From NCBI GenBank assembly GCA_012295275.1, contig CM022673.1, forward strand, positions 4,017,605 to 4,081,604: a DNA stretch of 64,000 bases. The letters run 5' to 3'. Source of the stretch: Chrysomallon squamiferum (lineage: Eukaryota; Mollusca; Gastropoda; Neomphalida; Peltospiridae). The notes below the pieces were generated by a model that saw only the letters and a list, made by a program, of their open reading frames with translations, did no database searches and had not been told where the DNA came from. Made by a program: the position numbers and the translations under genes. Positions 41,706 through 56,400 of the stretch are shown here, piece after piece; position 1 is the stretch's first letter; each line of letters opens with the position of its first letter.

Positions 41706-42285
41706 TTTAGTTCACTGCCTTCAACTACAAACATGCGCCATTTCATCAAACCAAAACATTTGCTACGTACAAATACAAATACGAAAAAAGAAAAGAAAGT
41801 AAAACAAAGGAATACCTTTCCCAAGTTACATTGCTTTATAATTATTGGCATGCTCTACAGAAGAATAAGTATGGCAACAGATGCCAAGCAAAAGAATTAG
41901 CAATTATTATGTCTTTATTATATAAAAATATACGCCTTCCAAATACTATGAAATAGAAGTTAAATGCAGGACTATTTCAATTTTCAGTACCAAGAAAAAC
42001 GCTTTCATTTATTTCGCTAAAAATACATTAATTTAAAACCAAACAACAACACGCACACCAAGGGTTAAAAAACAACAACACACTTTCCAGTAAGACACAA
42101 GACTGTCCCGCCGTAGACTATTATCTCGGAACAGTGCCAATGCAGACCGAATTGTCTCCACTGACTTACAGATCAAACGACCACGATACAGCGGCCCGAT
42201 TAAATAGTCTCGACAGTGAAATACTCGTTTATGACCTTAAAAGTGCATGCACTCGGCCTTAACCTTCCAACCTTCAGAAGTCAAC

Positions 42286-45091
42286 ATGGCGATGAGACGA
42301 AGGGGAAGCTTTTTCAGGACCCTGAAGAATGTTGAGCCAGATTTCGATGACGTTATTCTTGACCGAGGTGCAGCTGCAGCTGCACAAAATAAATGGGTCT
42401 TTGAAATTGCATGGGAGGTTGCAAATAAAGGTTTGTTAGTTCATTTATAATACATCGGCTAAAACATTGTGATGTTAGTTTGTCTTAAAAGTTAAATTAC
42501 TTAAATATTTTTTTTTATCGGAGTCCAGTAAAAGCGTGTGTTGCATAATTCAGAATAATCTAATGCTGGTATATCAGATGGCTTTTCTTTCTCTCTGTCT
42601 TTGGAAACCTTGCAGTTTAGACTGAACTTCAAAGATTACTCAGCACAAGTTTGACTAAATATTTAGGTACTAGTTCAAATATCAAAAAAGAAAAAAAATC
42701 TTGCTGTTTAGATCAACCCATTGTTAGTAGATATTTTACATGAAATATTCCTATGATTTTTAATATTTAATCTCCTGGTGCAGATATAAAACAACTTTCA
42801 CTTCTCAAAGATGTCAAATTTTATCAATACTGACATAGGTTGATAAGCTGCCATTATAATAACTGTGGTACCAGCAAATAATTTACTTGCATCTGTGAGT
42901 GGTGTCAAACTATTAATGGAGAAGTATATAGGCTTTTACTCTCAGATCAGTTTTGTTTATAAAATGAAATAAAATGTAATTTAACAAAAAAAGCCATTTA
43001 CATTTCAAAAAGTAATGGTTCTGCATAGTAGACTTATTTCAGGTACAAAATTGTCTGCACTCACATTGACTGTCATATCAACCAATTTTTCCTTGCCCTC
43101 AACATGGCCACTGTAATTGGCTTTATGAAGTTAGTTGCAAGGCTTTCATGTCTTCATGTTTATATTACTGACCCGCACAATCCATATTTCAGTGGAATTT
43201 TTAGAAATGGGTGTTTACCCAAGAAGAGATAAGGAGTAAGTAGACAGACCTCCAGTTAAATTTATTGTTTATTATGAAATGTGAGGAGACAGATTTGTGA
43301 AAAGCTTCCTGTCACATTCAGCCTATTGACATATATTACTCAAGAAACACCTTTCAGATATACATTTGGGCAGAGTAAAATTAATTAATATTCATTATTA
43401 TATTATTAATGATTGTTATAATTTTAAAATATATCCAATGTTTTGTTCAAATTTCAGTGGGTGGAATTTACACAGTGATAAAAACAAAAGCTCCAATGAC
43501 AGTTGAAGAACTTGGAGAGCAGTATTGTTTGATGGGACCATACAATGAGTCTTGTGTACGAACAGAGGTTGAAATCCTTGAACCCCACAATTACATATTC
43601 AGAGACACCATTCAAACAATGAGAAATGCTGGAATTAAGGTAAATCATACCAAATTTAAAATAATTTAAATTATATATTTATTTGTTTTATTAATTTTAA
43701 AATTTTTAAACTTAAAGTAAAATGAGTGCCTTCATTATTATTTTTTTCGTCATTGCTATTTTTAATTTGTATACTTTAATAAAGTAAATGTATACTGTAT
43801 AATGGCAAGTGTTATTTCATTCACAAATGTGTTGTAATGTTTTTTTCATTTGGCAATATATTATAAATATATAATAATTAATATATTTTATATCTATATA
43901 TATGTACTTTTAATGAGATACTCAAGAACATTTAATACATTTTTCACGTATATTACCATTTAATGACTATTCATTTGGTAGAAAGCAATAATAATTGATC
44001 AAAATATATATATATATAATGATATTAATATATATTTTAAAAACATAGTGATAAAAATGAATTATAATATCTGCAGTTGAAGACAGTTTCCTTGCTCTAA
44101 GTACTACATTTTTTTAAATATTACTTTTGGTTATTTATAAAATGCTTGATTTTCATCCATATTTTTTATTTTTTTTTATTTCATTTTGAAAATTGTATAA
44201 TTGTGGTTTAATTTTTAATTAAAATTTTTGTTACATTTCAGAAAACAAATGTGATTTATGATTATATTAATTTGTTAAAAGTAGTAATAATAATAATAAT
44301 AATAATAATCATATTTATCGTTTATGATTATATTTTAATATTCTATTTTTAGGTTTTCTTTGGACGTTGGTTGATAGATGGTTATCCAAAAGTCATCTTG
44401 TTTGATATTGGATCTGCAGCTTGGAAGCTTGATGAATTTAAGCATGAATTGTGGGAAGCTTGTAATGTTGGGATTCCTTGGCATGACAGAGAAGCCAATG
44501 ATGCAGTTATTTTTGGAGCACTCGTTGCCTGGTTTATTGGAGAGGTATTATATCATAATGATGTACTTTAACTTTTAAGTGATTGAATGCTTTCAGCACA
44601 AAGAAAACATCTATTGTAAGCTGTCAGCTAAATGATAAATGATGGAGATTAATTTTCAGTAGAAGAAGAATGAATTAACTGAATGTTGGCTAATGAAAGC
44701 TAAATGTAAATAATAAATGATGAATAGATATTAATCCAAATATCTAGTTCTTTAAACAAATGTGTTTGTTCATAGTGATCATTATTTTTTTTCATATGAT
44801 TTAGTATTTTGTACCTTGTTGACATTAGTAAAGAGAGTGGATTTTGTTTTTATGCTGTTAAATTTTTCCTTTTTAATACAAATTAAGTATTAAAGGTCAA
44901 AATTAATAACACTGAGTGTGGGTTCATGCATCTGTAACATTATATTCATAAATTGTCATGTTTAATAATTTTTAATTTAATACATTTTTATTTATTTAAT
45001 CTTTTTTTCTGAATTTTATAATAATTAAATTTATTGTTAATTAATTAATTAATTATTATTATTATTATTATTAATATTGTTGTTGTTGTTA

Positions 45092-45127
<36 letters not shown>

Positions 45128-48100
45128 TTTATTTTTATTAGTTTTAATTATTATTATTTTTTATTTTTTTTTTGCTAGTTTTACAAGAACTGTCCTGGAG
45201 AACCACTGATTATTACACATTTCCATGAGTGGCTGGCTGGTGTTGGGTTGTTGTACCTGCGTACAAGGAACATAGACTGCAGCACTATTTTCACAACACA
45301 TGCCACACTGCTGGGCCGATATCTCTGTGCTGGCAAATCTGACTTCTACAACAACCTTGACAAGGTTAAAGTAATCACTAAATACCTAAAATTATATTCT
45401 CATTAGCCACAAATGTTAACCTTTGAGGTTTTTTTTAGATATTGCCTTTTGTTTTGTTTTTATAATTAATTATATTAATCCTGTACAATTGAAAATTCTG
45501 ATTTGTTATCTTCACCAACCAGTATTTTATTTTTAAATAAAATTTATAATAACAGAATCAATAATTAAGAGTTCAATAAATAACCTAAATCTTATTTATT
45601 TTGAAACATTTCCTCAAAAATTATTTTCATATAAGTTTCATCAGGTTTTTTTGTTTTTTTCAATTAAAATTGTCTCAAATTGAAAGTCAGGTGTTTATAA
45701 ACTATAGTCTGTTAACCTATATATATGCTGGCAATAATGTGCATATGTAACATTGCAAGGTCAGATAAGGAATAAAACTAATAGAAGACTTTTAACAAAA
45801 TGTAAACATGTTCCATTTATTTTAGTATAACTTGGACAAAGAAGCAGGAGACAGGCAGATTTATCACAGATACTGCATGGAAAGAGCAGCTGTCCATTGT
45901 ACACATATTTTCGCCACAGTTTCTGAAATAACTGGCATAGAGGCTGAGCATCTACTACACAGAAAACCAGGTACATTGTTAATGAGCTGATAATCCCAAT
46001 AATAAATTAACATTAAATATGCATTTACTGGACAGAGTGATTGGAATTGTTCTTGTATTCTTTTTCTTTCACCTGAATATTCTGCAGTAAACCAATTTCA
46101 TTTGGCTGAGGTAGATTTTGTGTTTGTAGAGAAATTATTTTCTTAAAATCTCTATTTGCAGCAATGTTGAAAATGGCACTTTTTATGTATATATTCATAT
46201 ATTCAGTTTCACAGAATACAAAGATACATGTGCTAAATGTGTACATTTTATTTTCAGATGTTATAACACCTAATGGACTGAATGTTATCAAATTTAGTGC
46301 CCTTCATGAGTTTCAGAATCTACATGCTGTCTACAAAGAAAAAATCGCAGATTTTATTAGAGGACATTTTTATGGGTAAATTCATTTACTGTTACCATAT
46401 CAAAATATTGTTTTATTTTGTAAGTAGTAGATTTTAATGTTAAGTACATAATTGTGCTGTTTAATGAATATTAGAGTTCCTTGCTTAAAATATTTGAAAA
46501 GTAATCATTTATATGTATTAGTTTGAATAATTTAAATGCAATTTTTAAAATTAATTCTGCATTATTTTTCTTTTTTTCAGTCATTATGATTTTGATCTCG
46601 ACAAGACATTATATTTCTTCATAGCAGGACGGTACGAGTTTTCAAACAAAGGTGTTGACATGTTTATTGAAGCTTTAGCTCGGCTAAATCATTTCATGAA
46701 GGTAAGAATGTTTTCAAATTTATATTTTAATATTGATTTCTTTTTTTCTTTCTTTTTTTTTTGTATTTTGAAATAGAACAATAATGACTGAAAATTGTTT
46801 ATTTGAATATTTTCTTTGATAGCAGTTTCCTTTTCAAATGTCACACCAACTAGACAGTCATATACAGTATCAAATATTCTGAACCATGAAGCAGAATGAA
46901 AAAGTATTTAAACTTTGTAAACTTTTTACATCAACAGAATTCCTAATTAATAGTCTTGCACCAGCTCTGAAAGTATTGACACATTTTGTTATGGCACATA
47001 AAAAAAAAAAGTCCTTTTCATTAATGGCTAAATATAAAAAGGATGCTTATTATTCTTAGATGCAGATTTCTTTGTAGATAATAAGATTAGAAAATCAAAA
47101 TATTAATTAATATTAAATTGTTTTGAATACTGTCTTTATGTATAAATAATTTTTGATTTCAGGAAGCTGGAAGTGAAATGACTGTTGTGGCCTTCATGAT
47201 TCTTCCTGCCAGAACAAACAACTTCAACGTAGAATCTCTCAGAGGACAAGCCATTGCCAAACAACTGAAGGAAACAGTCAACCATGTACAGAACCAAATA
47301 GGCAAAAGAATATTTGAAATATGTTTGCAGTACGTTCCATCCTTTGTAATCATTAATGAAATAATTTTCTGATTCTTGTTTAAACTCATCAAATATAAAT
47401 TTAGTGGCTATTTAATTAACTAACTTGTTAGTATATTCTCTATCACAAAATGCTAAAAATCAAGAAAAAAAGTAGTAAATGATAAAATATATAAAATATA
47501 TATTTGTTTTCTTTTTCTGTTTACTTCACTATTAATATAAACTGTATTATATAATTCTCATAATTAAAAATATTCAAAAATGGTACATATTTTTGTGATA
47601 ACTATTTTAAAAGTCATAAAATACTTTTTCTTTGGCTATTTACTTATAAACTGTATCAGGTAATTCTGATAAATAAAAAATAATTATTAAAAGTTATTAA
47701 TTGTTTTTTTGTGTGTTTTTTTCAGAGGCAAGTTGCCAACTGGTGATGATTTGTTAGAACAAGATGATATTGTTCGTCTTAAAAGATGTATCTTTGCAGC
47801 ACAGGTATTTATTTCTTAATAGCCTATTACATTTGACTCTCTTTTTTTCACTGAAATACTTATTGTTCATTTAATACGTGCATAAATAATCAAGACATTT
47901 TATTATTCTACATAATGTGTAGTTTAGATCTTTTAAATGTGAATTATTTTAAAATAATCCGAAGATAAAAAAATTTGATTCTGGTATTTATTATTATTAC
48001 TAAACTTGCTTTTGCCAGTTTTTTATTTTTAATTTTTTCCGCTTTCATTGTATTTTCAAGTTTTTATTAATTGATGTTCTTTATGGTATTATTTGATAAT

Positions 48101-50405
48101 TTAGTTTTTCAATTTCAGAGACAAAGTTTACCACCTATATGCACCCACAACGTGATTGATGATTACAATGACCAGGTGTTGAATGCTTTGCGCAGGTGTC
48201 GACTTTTCAACAACAGAGATGACAGGGTCAAAGTATGTTCATTCGCAAATCTTGATGATTTCAAGTCAAAAAAAAAAAAAAAAATTTTTAGAATGGCTGA
48301 GAAGAGAAAATTAATTATCATCACTGGTCATCAGGTTTCCACATATATTTTATATGTCTACATGTCAAATGATGTTAAAATTAAAAAGAAAAAAGAAAAT
48401 TACTATTTTTATAACATCATATTAACAGAATAGTGATTTGAATAAAAGTGTGTCATAGTCTTCATGCATTTCAGGACTAAAAATCTTTTTTTAAAATCTA
48501 TTTCAGGTCATTTTCCACCCAGAGTTTCTGAACTCTACAAATCCACTGTTTGGATTAGATTATGAAGATTTTGTCCGTGGATGTCATCTTGGTGTTTTCC
48601 CCTCATATTACGAGCCATGGGGATACACCCCAGGTAAACAGTAACAAAATTGTAGAATAAATTGGGTTCTCAGTTCATCTTGTATTTTTAAATATAATAT
48701 ATCTAATCAGTCAAGGAGTCTTAGTTTTTTTTTATTCCTTTGATTTGTTGTCATCTGATTTGCAGTGTTTTCTTTATGTTTGGTTGTTGTTAAATATTAA
48801 TTTTTTCCTTACACATGTTTGTTATATTTCAGCACTGATATATTTTTGATCTTTCACCACCCATTTTTTTTCTTTCTTTGTAAATGTGATGTTTTGAGTT
48901 GTGTTGTTTTTTTTTTTTTTGCAATAATAATTATTTTTATAATTTTTTTTTTTTTTAATCATTGTAGTATATATTTTGAGTATTTTATTACTTTTTTTAT
49001 TATTTATTTGTTCTTTATTTTACCTCAGTTATTTTGTTTTGATTTTGATACCAGGATTTTAAACATTTTCTGACTCTTTTTCACCAGCTGAGTGCACTGT
49101 GATGGGAATTCCCAGCATCACAACAAACCTCTCAGGATTTGGTTGTTTCATGTATGACCATATAGCTGATCCCAAGTCTTACGGCATCTACATCATTGAC
49201 CGACGCTTCAAGAGCCCAGAAGAATCGGTCCAGATGTTAGCTCAGGTATGTTATAAAAAAATATATATATATAAATAGATATTTATGGCATGAATGTGTG
49301 TGTGTGTGTACACACAATGTTCATTGTTGATTTTCTGTTTTAAAATTAATTGACATAAAACTATACAGTCTGGATGATGAATTTTAAATCTGTTATATTT
49401 TCTCCTAATATCTGTTAAATTACATTTTATTATCCTTTTTTATACTGTAATGATTATTTATGGAACTTTTTCGTTTTAATTCTATTTTTGGTTATGAATT
49501 TTTATTATTTTATTTAAATTTCACTTAATTTCATTATTATTATTATTTTTATTTTTAAAAAATTTTAATTTTTTTAATATTTTTTTTTCAGAATATGTTT
49601 GACTTCACCTGTTTGTCCAGAAGACAGAGGATTATTCAAAGAAACAGAACAGAACGACTCAGTGAACTGCTGGACTGGCGTAACCTGGGTGTGGTGAGGG
49701 CCTTTATTTCTTATTACAATTTTCTCCTGTAATGCAGGTTTTTTTAAGTGTTTATAAATACCTAAACATCCATATTATTTATTCATTCATTCATTCATTT
49801 ATTATTATTATTATTATTTATAAATTTTTCTAGTTTCTCAAATGCCTCTAAATCAGTTATTATTATTTTTTTCTGTCTGTCTCTTATTCATTATTTCCTT
49901 TGTAAAATCTCATTCTTCTTTTCTTTCTTTTTTAACATCAGTTGCTTCTTATTTTTCACTTTAACTTATAAAAATATTTTTACATTCTTAACTCAGAAAC
50001 CAGAAAATGTTTCTGTTTTTTAAATGTGGGTTTGTTTTGTCTTTATTTTTCTGTATAATCCTAACTTCGTACACTTGTAACTAAAAGCTAATTGTTAATA
50101 TATTTTACAGTATTACCGCAAGGCACGATCTGCAGCACTGAAGAAAACTCACCCCGAAGCTTGTCTTGATGACAGCATCTCAGTAAGTATCATGTCAGAA
50201 AATGTATTATTATTATTATTATTATTATTATTTCTGTCATTTTGAAATTTAATTACATTTTTTTATTAAAAAGATGCACTTGAACACTCTTGTTAGAACG
50301 AGTAATTCCACTGTTAATTAAACATTTATTTTATTTTTATTATTGTATAAGTGACCTGCATTTAGCATCATTTTAATTAATGTTGTTGTGTTTTGTTTGT
50401 TATTC

Positions 50406-50441
<36 letters not shown>

Positions 50442-50732
50442 TTGAAGGGCAAGCACTTTCAGTATCCGAAACCGGCATCAGAACCATCATCCCCTTCAAT
50501 GTCAAGATCGTCGACACCACCTGTATCAGACAATGAGGTGAACGATTTTGAAGATGAGGATGAAGAGGAAGAAGAGGACTTCATGCAGCACCATGATCAA
50601 CCCCAGAAGTCTCCTGAAAAAACTCCAGAAAAAAAGCATGTGGCGCCAGCACAAAACAAAGGGAAGGTTCACGAGAAGAAGGAGCCGGAACATGCAAAGG
50701 ACAAAGAGAAACATGTTCATGATAAAAAATAG
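42286..50732 (+). CDS. GYS: Glycogen synthase (GT3 family)
   Basis: Fifteen exons join in frame: 42286-42430, 43458-43639, 44353-44544, 45179-45364, 45826-45970, 46258-46375, 46581-46701, 47163-47329, 47726-47804, 48119-48232, 48507-48633, 49088-49245, 49592-49693, 50111-50182 and 50448-50732. They encode 730 residues; human GYS1 has 737. The enzyme adds glucose from UDP-glucose to glycogen in the cytosol. Visible landmarks: [16 protein letters not shown] near the N-terminus, [36 protein letters not shown], the catalytic [18 protein letters not shown], and the arginine cluster [20 protein letters not shown] that binds glucose-6-phosphate. The tail keeps GSK3-type serines ([20 protein letters not shown]), then an acidic run and a Lys/Glu-rich end. 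The N-terminus has RRRGS, a PKA-like site, in place of the vertebrate site 2. The ATG has a good context (CAACATGG). Confidence 0.97.
45054..45175 (+). repeat. (TTA)n/(TTG)n-rich tract abutting the GYS exon 4 acceptor
   Basis: Interrupted TTA, TTG and T runs extend to within a few bases of the acceptor TTTTGCTAG at 45178. Confidence 0.85.
50404..50441 (+). repeat. (TTA)n microsatellite abutting the GYS exon 15 acceptor
   Basis: About twelve TTA units end six bases before the acceptor (CTTGAAG|GGC). A length change here could affect inclusion of the phosphorylated tail exon. Confidence 0.9.
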
Positions 50733-52102
50733 TCTGAATGGTAAATCAGTTTAGAATGAAAAATGAAGAATATATCAGCTGTTTTAGGTTAGTGTAACTG
50801 TGCATAGGACATAATTAAAAACACTTTTAGATTTTTTTTTTTTTTTTTTTTTTAAATTTATATATTTATATATATCAAGTTGTGTTTTTGGCAGTAACTT
50901 CAGTTAAAGAAAATGTACAAGGAGTTAAAGTTTGTTTAATGCAGAATGTTAATGAGAACATGAATAACTAGTTTATGTTTAGTATAACTGTTTGTTTTAC
51001 TTCTACCAAGTTGTGTTTGTTATAGCAAGCCAGGATTGTGTTAAATGTCATTATCCTAGTCTTTCATGTAATCTTTTTGCTTCCAATAACAGATTTATTT
51101 ATGGTAACAGCATTTTAGTTTCCACAAAAAGAACATATTTATCCATTTATAAAGAATGCAGTCATGAATGATTTTGGCTGTCATATTTGTTTTCTTAAAA
51201 ATATAACTTAAATAACATACCAGTGTATTAATTTGTTTGTTTTTTTCTGATGTGAAGACAAATTAACTCAACAAACCAAATATTGAACTTAAGAAATCCA
51301 GTTTATTATGTTATCCTTTGTTACAAAACACTTAAAAATGTTGGGCAAAAGCTTTTAAGACATACTACTACATAGTTATTATATACTGTGAAAATAATTG
51401 TATAATACACAAGTGTTTTAGTTAGACTATAAGAATATATGTAAATAAATAAATATTACCTACTTAACTTTATTTAAAGATTGACATAAAAAAAAAAAAT
51501 CACTAGTTTAAAATGTGACTGGACAGCTTAACATGATATGCATTTTAAATTTTGTAAAATATACTTTGTATTTACTAGTCAGAGAATATAGTATTCAATT
51601 TTTCCTGATAATTTCATTTGTACTGTTGACAACAAAGCAAGGGACATAAATACTGGTTCTGCAGTGAGGTTTTACAGAAATTCTTCAGTTGTGTTTGAGC
51701 AATGATTTGACTGGCTTGCAGACATCGTCACATTACTGGCATTAATAAATCATTATTTAACCATGGCTCAACTAGTCTTAAAAACTAAAATGGATTTTAT
51801 TTATTATGCTCTTGCAACACTTTATTCAGGTGACCAAAGAGATGTCACTAAAAAGCCTAATACTGGTTCTCTCTGCAATACTTTGATATCACTGTCATGA
51901 ATTTTATGTTATCTTCACTGCATAAACATTTAATGTGCATTATTTTCCCTTAGCTTGTTGTGAATAGTATAACTAGAACAAAAATTTATTTTTCGTGTGA
52001 TAGTTTTGTGTTAGTTAACTAACAAAATAGAAGTGTTACGAAGTGATCAAATGTATTTCTTTATGTATTAACTGATATATAAAAACATTTTTTGTTTATT
52101 CT

Positions 52103-52104
52103 AT

Positions 52105-52145
<41 letters not shown>
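52103..52145 (+). repeat. (TG)n(GA)n compound microsatellite
   Basis: About 13 TG units followed directly by GA units. Confidence 0.95.
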
Positions 52146-52146
<1 letters not shown>

Positions 52147-52808
52147 CACAGAGAGACAGAGAGAGTAGGTTATATTATGCTGTTATTTAATTCTCTAACT
52201 CGTATATATTCATTAGCTTGATTCAGTTTTAGCACAGTGCACCTTTTGTACTTACATAGTTCATGATACAAAATTTATTAGATCTAAAGTGCCAATGACT
52301 TAGTGAATAACTCTGTTTTTACAAACCTTAATAAATTAGTTACATTTATTGCTTTATAATTCAGTGCTGTATTTATATGATAATATGGTGCTAATGTTTA
52401 AATACATAAAGGGTTTTGAGGTTTTTTTTTGTTTCCTTGTAATTTTTACAATATAACAATTACCATCCACTAGTTAACTTATTTCTTGTGTTTTTTTAGT
52501 GCTAATGAAATTCTATTTTTTGTTTTTTTCCAACACTGGATGTTATTTTATTATTATTATGATTATTATTATTACTTCTACTACTACTTGAAACAAGTAA
52601 AAGTGAAAAATAATAGAAGTGTAATTTGTATTTTTAAATTTGATTGCCATCAGTTTTATTGTTACTGTATTCAATTAAGCTTTCAGTGCTAAAAGAAGTT
52701 TACGAAAATTATACACCTTATCAGGTCATAGCTTCTTGTATTTGGAATTTGTTTTCATTTTAGTTGCACATTGTTGTTACAACACAAACTATATTTTGTT
52801 GAAAACAT

Positions 52809-52830
52809 ATATATATCTATCTATCTATAT

Positions 52831-52872
<42 letters not shown>
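52809..52872. repeat. (TA)n tract with TCTA ends
   Basis: About 60 bases of alternating TA flanked by TATC/GATA units; self-complementary. Confidence 0.9.
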
Positions 52873-52874
<2 letters not shown>

Positions 52875-53390
52875 TTACCCTCCCATATTTTGGTGCATTT
52901 AGTTTATTAAGTTAAATTTTGTATAATTCTGTTAATGTTTCTGATTATTTAGAAACCAATTCTGTGTTACTATTATAACAGTTTGTTTCTGTGGCCATAA
53001 AGGGATACTTTTATTTTTTATATGAATAGAAATATGTTTGAGGTTTTATGCTTTGTTTCACATCTGATGGGCATTCATACATATTGTTTATTATTACAAT
53101 CATTATCATTATAGTTTATTTACTTTCATTTACTTTCATTTCAGATAAATAGTGATTAAAAGTGTCAAAATACTTACATAATCTTTTTGTTTCCAGCATA
53201 TTAGAACTCTGTTAACAAAGTTTTTTTAATTTTGATTTAATTTTTACCTTGCCACTGCCTGTTAACAAGTATTACCAATGACAGTAATTTAGTGTCATAA
53301 ACTATAGTTAATGTGTGGAGAAATGTTTTTCATTTGTGTTTATAAGTAACAGCTAAGTGCAAAACACTATTTTGAAGAGTTATTTTCATA

Positions 53391-53396
53391 AATAAA
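53391..53396 (+). terminator. GYS: Distal candidate poly(A) signal of glycogen synthase
   Basis: An AATAAA in the context CATAAATAAAAGC, the last hexamer of the less repetitive part downstream of the gene. Upstream hexamers could give shorter transcripts. Confidence 0.3.
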
Positions 53397-53410
53397 AGCT
53401 GCATGCCTAT

Positions 53411-56400
53411 TCTTAAAATTATTCCAGTGGATCAGTTTTTAGGGCAGTGGACAAAACATAAGTGTCTAGATTTTTAATTTTCTTTCTTTCTTTTTTCTTT
53501 CTTTTTTTTAATATATTTAATTATACTAATTTCATTTTTAAATAACACTGTTTCTTGTTGTTAGTTTTTATTGAAATGACTCTTATTATTTTTAATTTTA
53601 TTTAATACATTGTTAATATACCAAAGTAAAATTTATAAGATACTTATTGTTAATTCACACAGCGTTAATAATGATTTTTGTTGTTATTTTGAAAATTTAA
53701 ATTAATTCTCAGTGAAATGAAATCAATTAATACTGTCAATTAAAATATTTACAATTCCAATAACATTACTTTTTTTTATTTTATTTTTGTTGTCATTGTT
53801 TGTATTTTAGTAATGATAGATCTATGTACAGCTTAATAGTTTTGTATATAAATTGTGTATTGTTAAAATGTTTAACCGAGTTGTGATATTTATATTAGTT
53901 ATATATTGTCATATGTCCAGTGTTAAAACATCTTTCTGACAGTTTAGTTAGTCCTGAAGACATTGTTATCTTGTGCAAAACATAATTTCATGATTAATCT
54001 GGAATAATTGCATAAATTTACACCCTTATTGTAAATTTTTAATTCAGCCTAGTTCCATTACTTCAGGTGTTATTTTGCACTAAGCACAGTTTTACTGTGT
54101 AAGATAAATTCAGAAATTCTGAATTATAAAAATTTATAGATGATATTGTTTAAAATATTGTTTGCTGAACTGTATTTAGCATTAAGCAAATTAATATACA
54201 TAATAAAACAATTAGCAGGTGTCGTTTATCAAGTGTAAACATATATACGTAACACACACACACACACACACATACACATCAGTATTCAGTATATAAATAA
54301 TAAAACCCATGTACATGACTACCTTGGAATTCCTTATTCAGCTTGAAGCCTTATTAGTGAAGATGGAAGATTTGAACGTGAGTTACTGTTGTACATGCTT
54401 GCTATTAACATACATTATTATTATTATTATTATTTTATTTATTATTATTTTTAAAAGTTTGTAAATAGATGTGTTAGGAATAAAACAATAGAACATGAGT
54501 AAAAAAACTGTAAAAGTTTGATGTGTGAAATCACAATATTTTTTGGTTTGATTCTGATCTGCCTCGATCCATGTTTACCTCTGGCATGTAATAGACAATC
54601 TTGTGTATTTGTGTAAATAATAAATAAATAAATAAATAAATATTTCGATACACGATAGTCCAAATGTACAGATGTATATTTTTCATGTTAGAAACATGTT
54701 TTTTCATGTCGTTACCTCCACATAATGCATTTCAGTATATCTGGTTCTTCACTTTAAAATACTTTTAAAAAGACTGGTTTGTGTGTAATGTTAGAAAATT
54801 ATATCTTTATTAACACCGAATTATAGTTTGAAAATATATAGACCAAATTGTTGAGTTTAATAATTCTTGATATGATAAATGTTTGGTTGTTGTTGTTGTT
54901 TTTTTGTGGTTTTTTAAATGAGCACAGACTGATAATAGGAGTGAATAATGTGTGTAATACTTACTGTGTCATAATCATGATAAAAACATATTAAAATAAT
55001 ATTAATTTATTGGTGTTTTTTGTGTTCTTTGTCCAAGAGATAATTTCATTGTAATGTGAAGGTAATGAAATTTTGTTTTGTTTCTCCCCTGAAAGCTAGG
55101 TAACTGGAAGAAAGTTTTAAAAATTTAGGTTTCATAATAAAAGTTAAACTACGTAACATAAAAAATAAAATGTCAGATTTCGTAAAACAAAAGATACAAT
55201 TTAGATGGTCATGCAAGAATTCCATTAATATGTATTTTAATATTAAAGATCTGGTTGAAATTTCATATGTGAATATCTTTAAAATGTCAGAAGATAATCC
55301 TAGTTAACTACAGTTAAATAAATGCCCAAATTTGCATGGAACCTATGATCTTATCATTGTATCTGTGATAAATACCAAGTATTCAGTTTTTCTGGATGTT
55401 GATAATTAATGGACCACTATGTAAAACACTTCTAAGCTTGACTAATATTATGTTTTAATGAATTGTCTTAAATCATTAAAATCTTATAAGGAGTCATGAA
55501 TTAATTCAGATGTAAATAAATCTTACATTCATCATGTACTACAGTTAACAACAACAACAAAACAAAAATGCTTTTACAGCCATTTTATTTGAAATTCTTA
55601 ATAACACTAACGTACCAGAAGGAGAAAAAACATCTGTTCGTAAACTATGGTATTTTCTAATGTTTTTTATTAAAAAAATACAGCCTTGCAAATGCATCCA
55701 TACATCAAAACATCCATACATCAATAGCACAAGCACACAGGAAAACACATCATTTTCACAAAACATCCCTACTTCTTATGTTTAACAATGACAATCACGT
55801 CACAAAAGTTAAAAAAGCTAAATCTGCATATAATTTTTTTTACTTTTAACAATGATGTAACCACTATTACAAAAGTTTTAAAATGCTAAATCCATATAAA
55901 AAAGTTTTTTTATAATCTAATATAAATTTAATAAAATGTTTAAACTGATTTTTAAAAATGTATCACATTTAAGCTTGTTCAAAAATTATATTGAAATATT
56001 TTGTAAATACATACCTAGCAACACTATAAGCTTTGTAATTCAATCTAATAATAACAATAAACATTTCTATAGTTAAAAAGTGATCCATTTTTAGGCTTAA
56101 ACAATCTTTAATAATTAAGATTTAATGCCAGTCATATTCTATAATAAAGCTATTCAAAAATATAAACTGGGAATGTTTACAAATGTAAAACTTGTATCAT
56201 TATTAAGATGATGGTGATCTTTTAGAACTTAAATAAGATTTTTCTGTTAAATCTTTTGAATACTTGTAATTGTGAATAGCAAAGAATAGGGGGATCCTTT
56301 TAACATGATTTTTTTGATAAATAAAAATAAGACACCAGTTTCACTGAATTCAGAAAGAAACAATTCCAAATAACTACATGTATATAGGTTTGATCTATTT

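Larger units (their letters stand above)
50733..53410 (+). other. GYS: Probable 3' UTR of glycogen synthase
   Basis: No open frame of note follows the stop. Several AATAAA hexamers occur (for example in AAATAAATAAAT at about 51441 and at 53391-53396). A (TG)n(GA)n tract at 52103-52145 and a (TA)n tract at 52809-52872 lie inside. The extent is inferred. Confidence 0.4.

Noticed and set aside
48233-48433. Extension of glycogen synthase exon 10 into the following intron
   Set aside because: The frame stays open past the donor AAA|GTATGT by chance. The next exon (VIFHPEF) continues the enzyme exactly when the intron is removed.
54336-54385. Mini-exon-like sequence TTCAG|CTTGAAGCC...AAC|GTGAGT
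   Set aside because: Good splice-like ends enclose 12 open codons, but there are no partner exons nearby, and it lies in the region after glycogen synthase. Likely chance.
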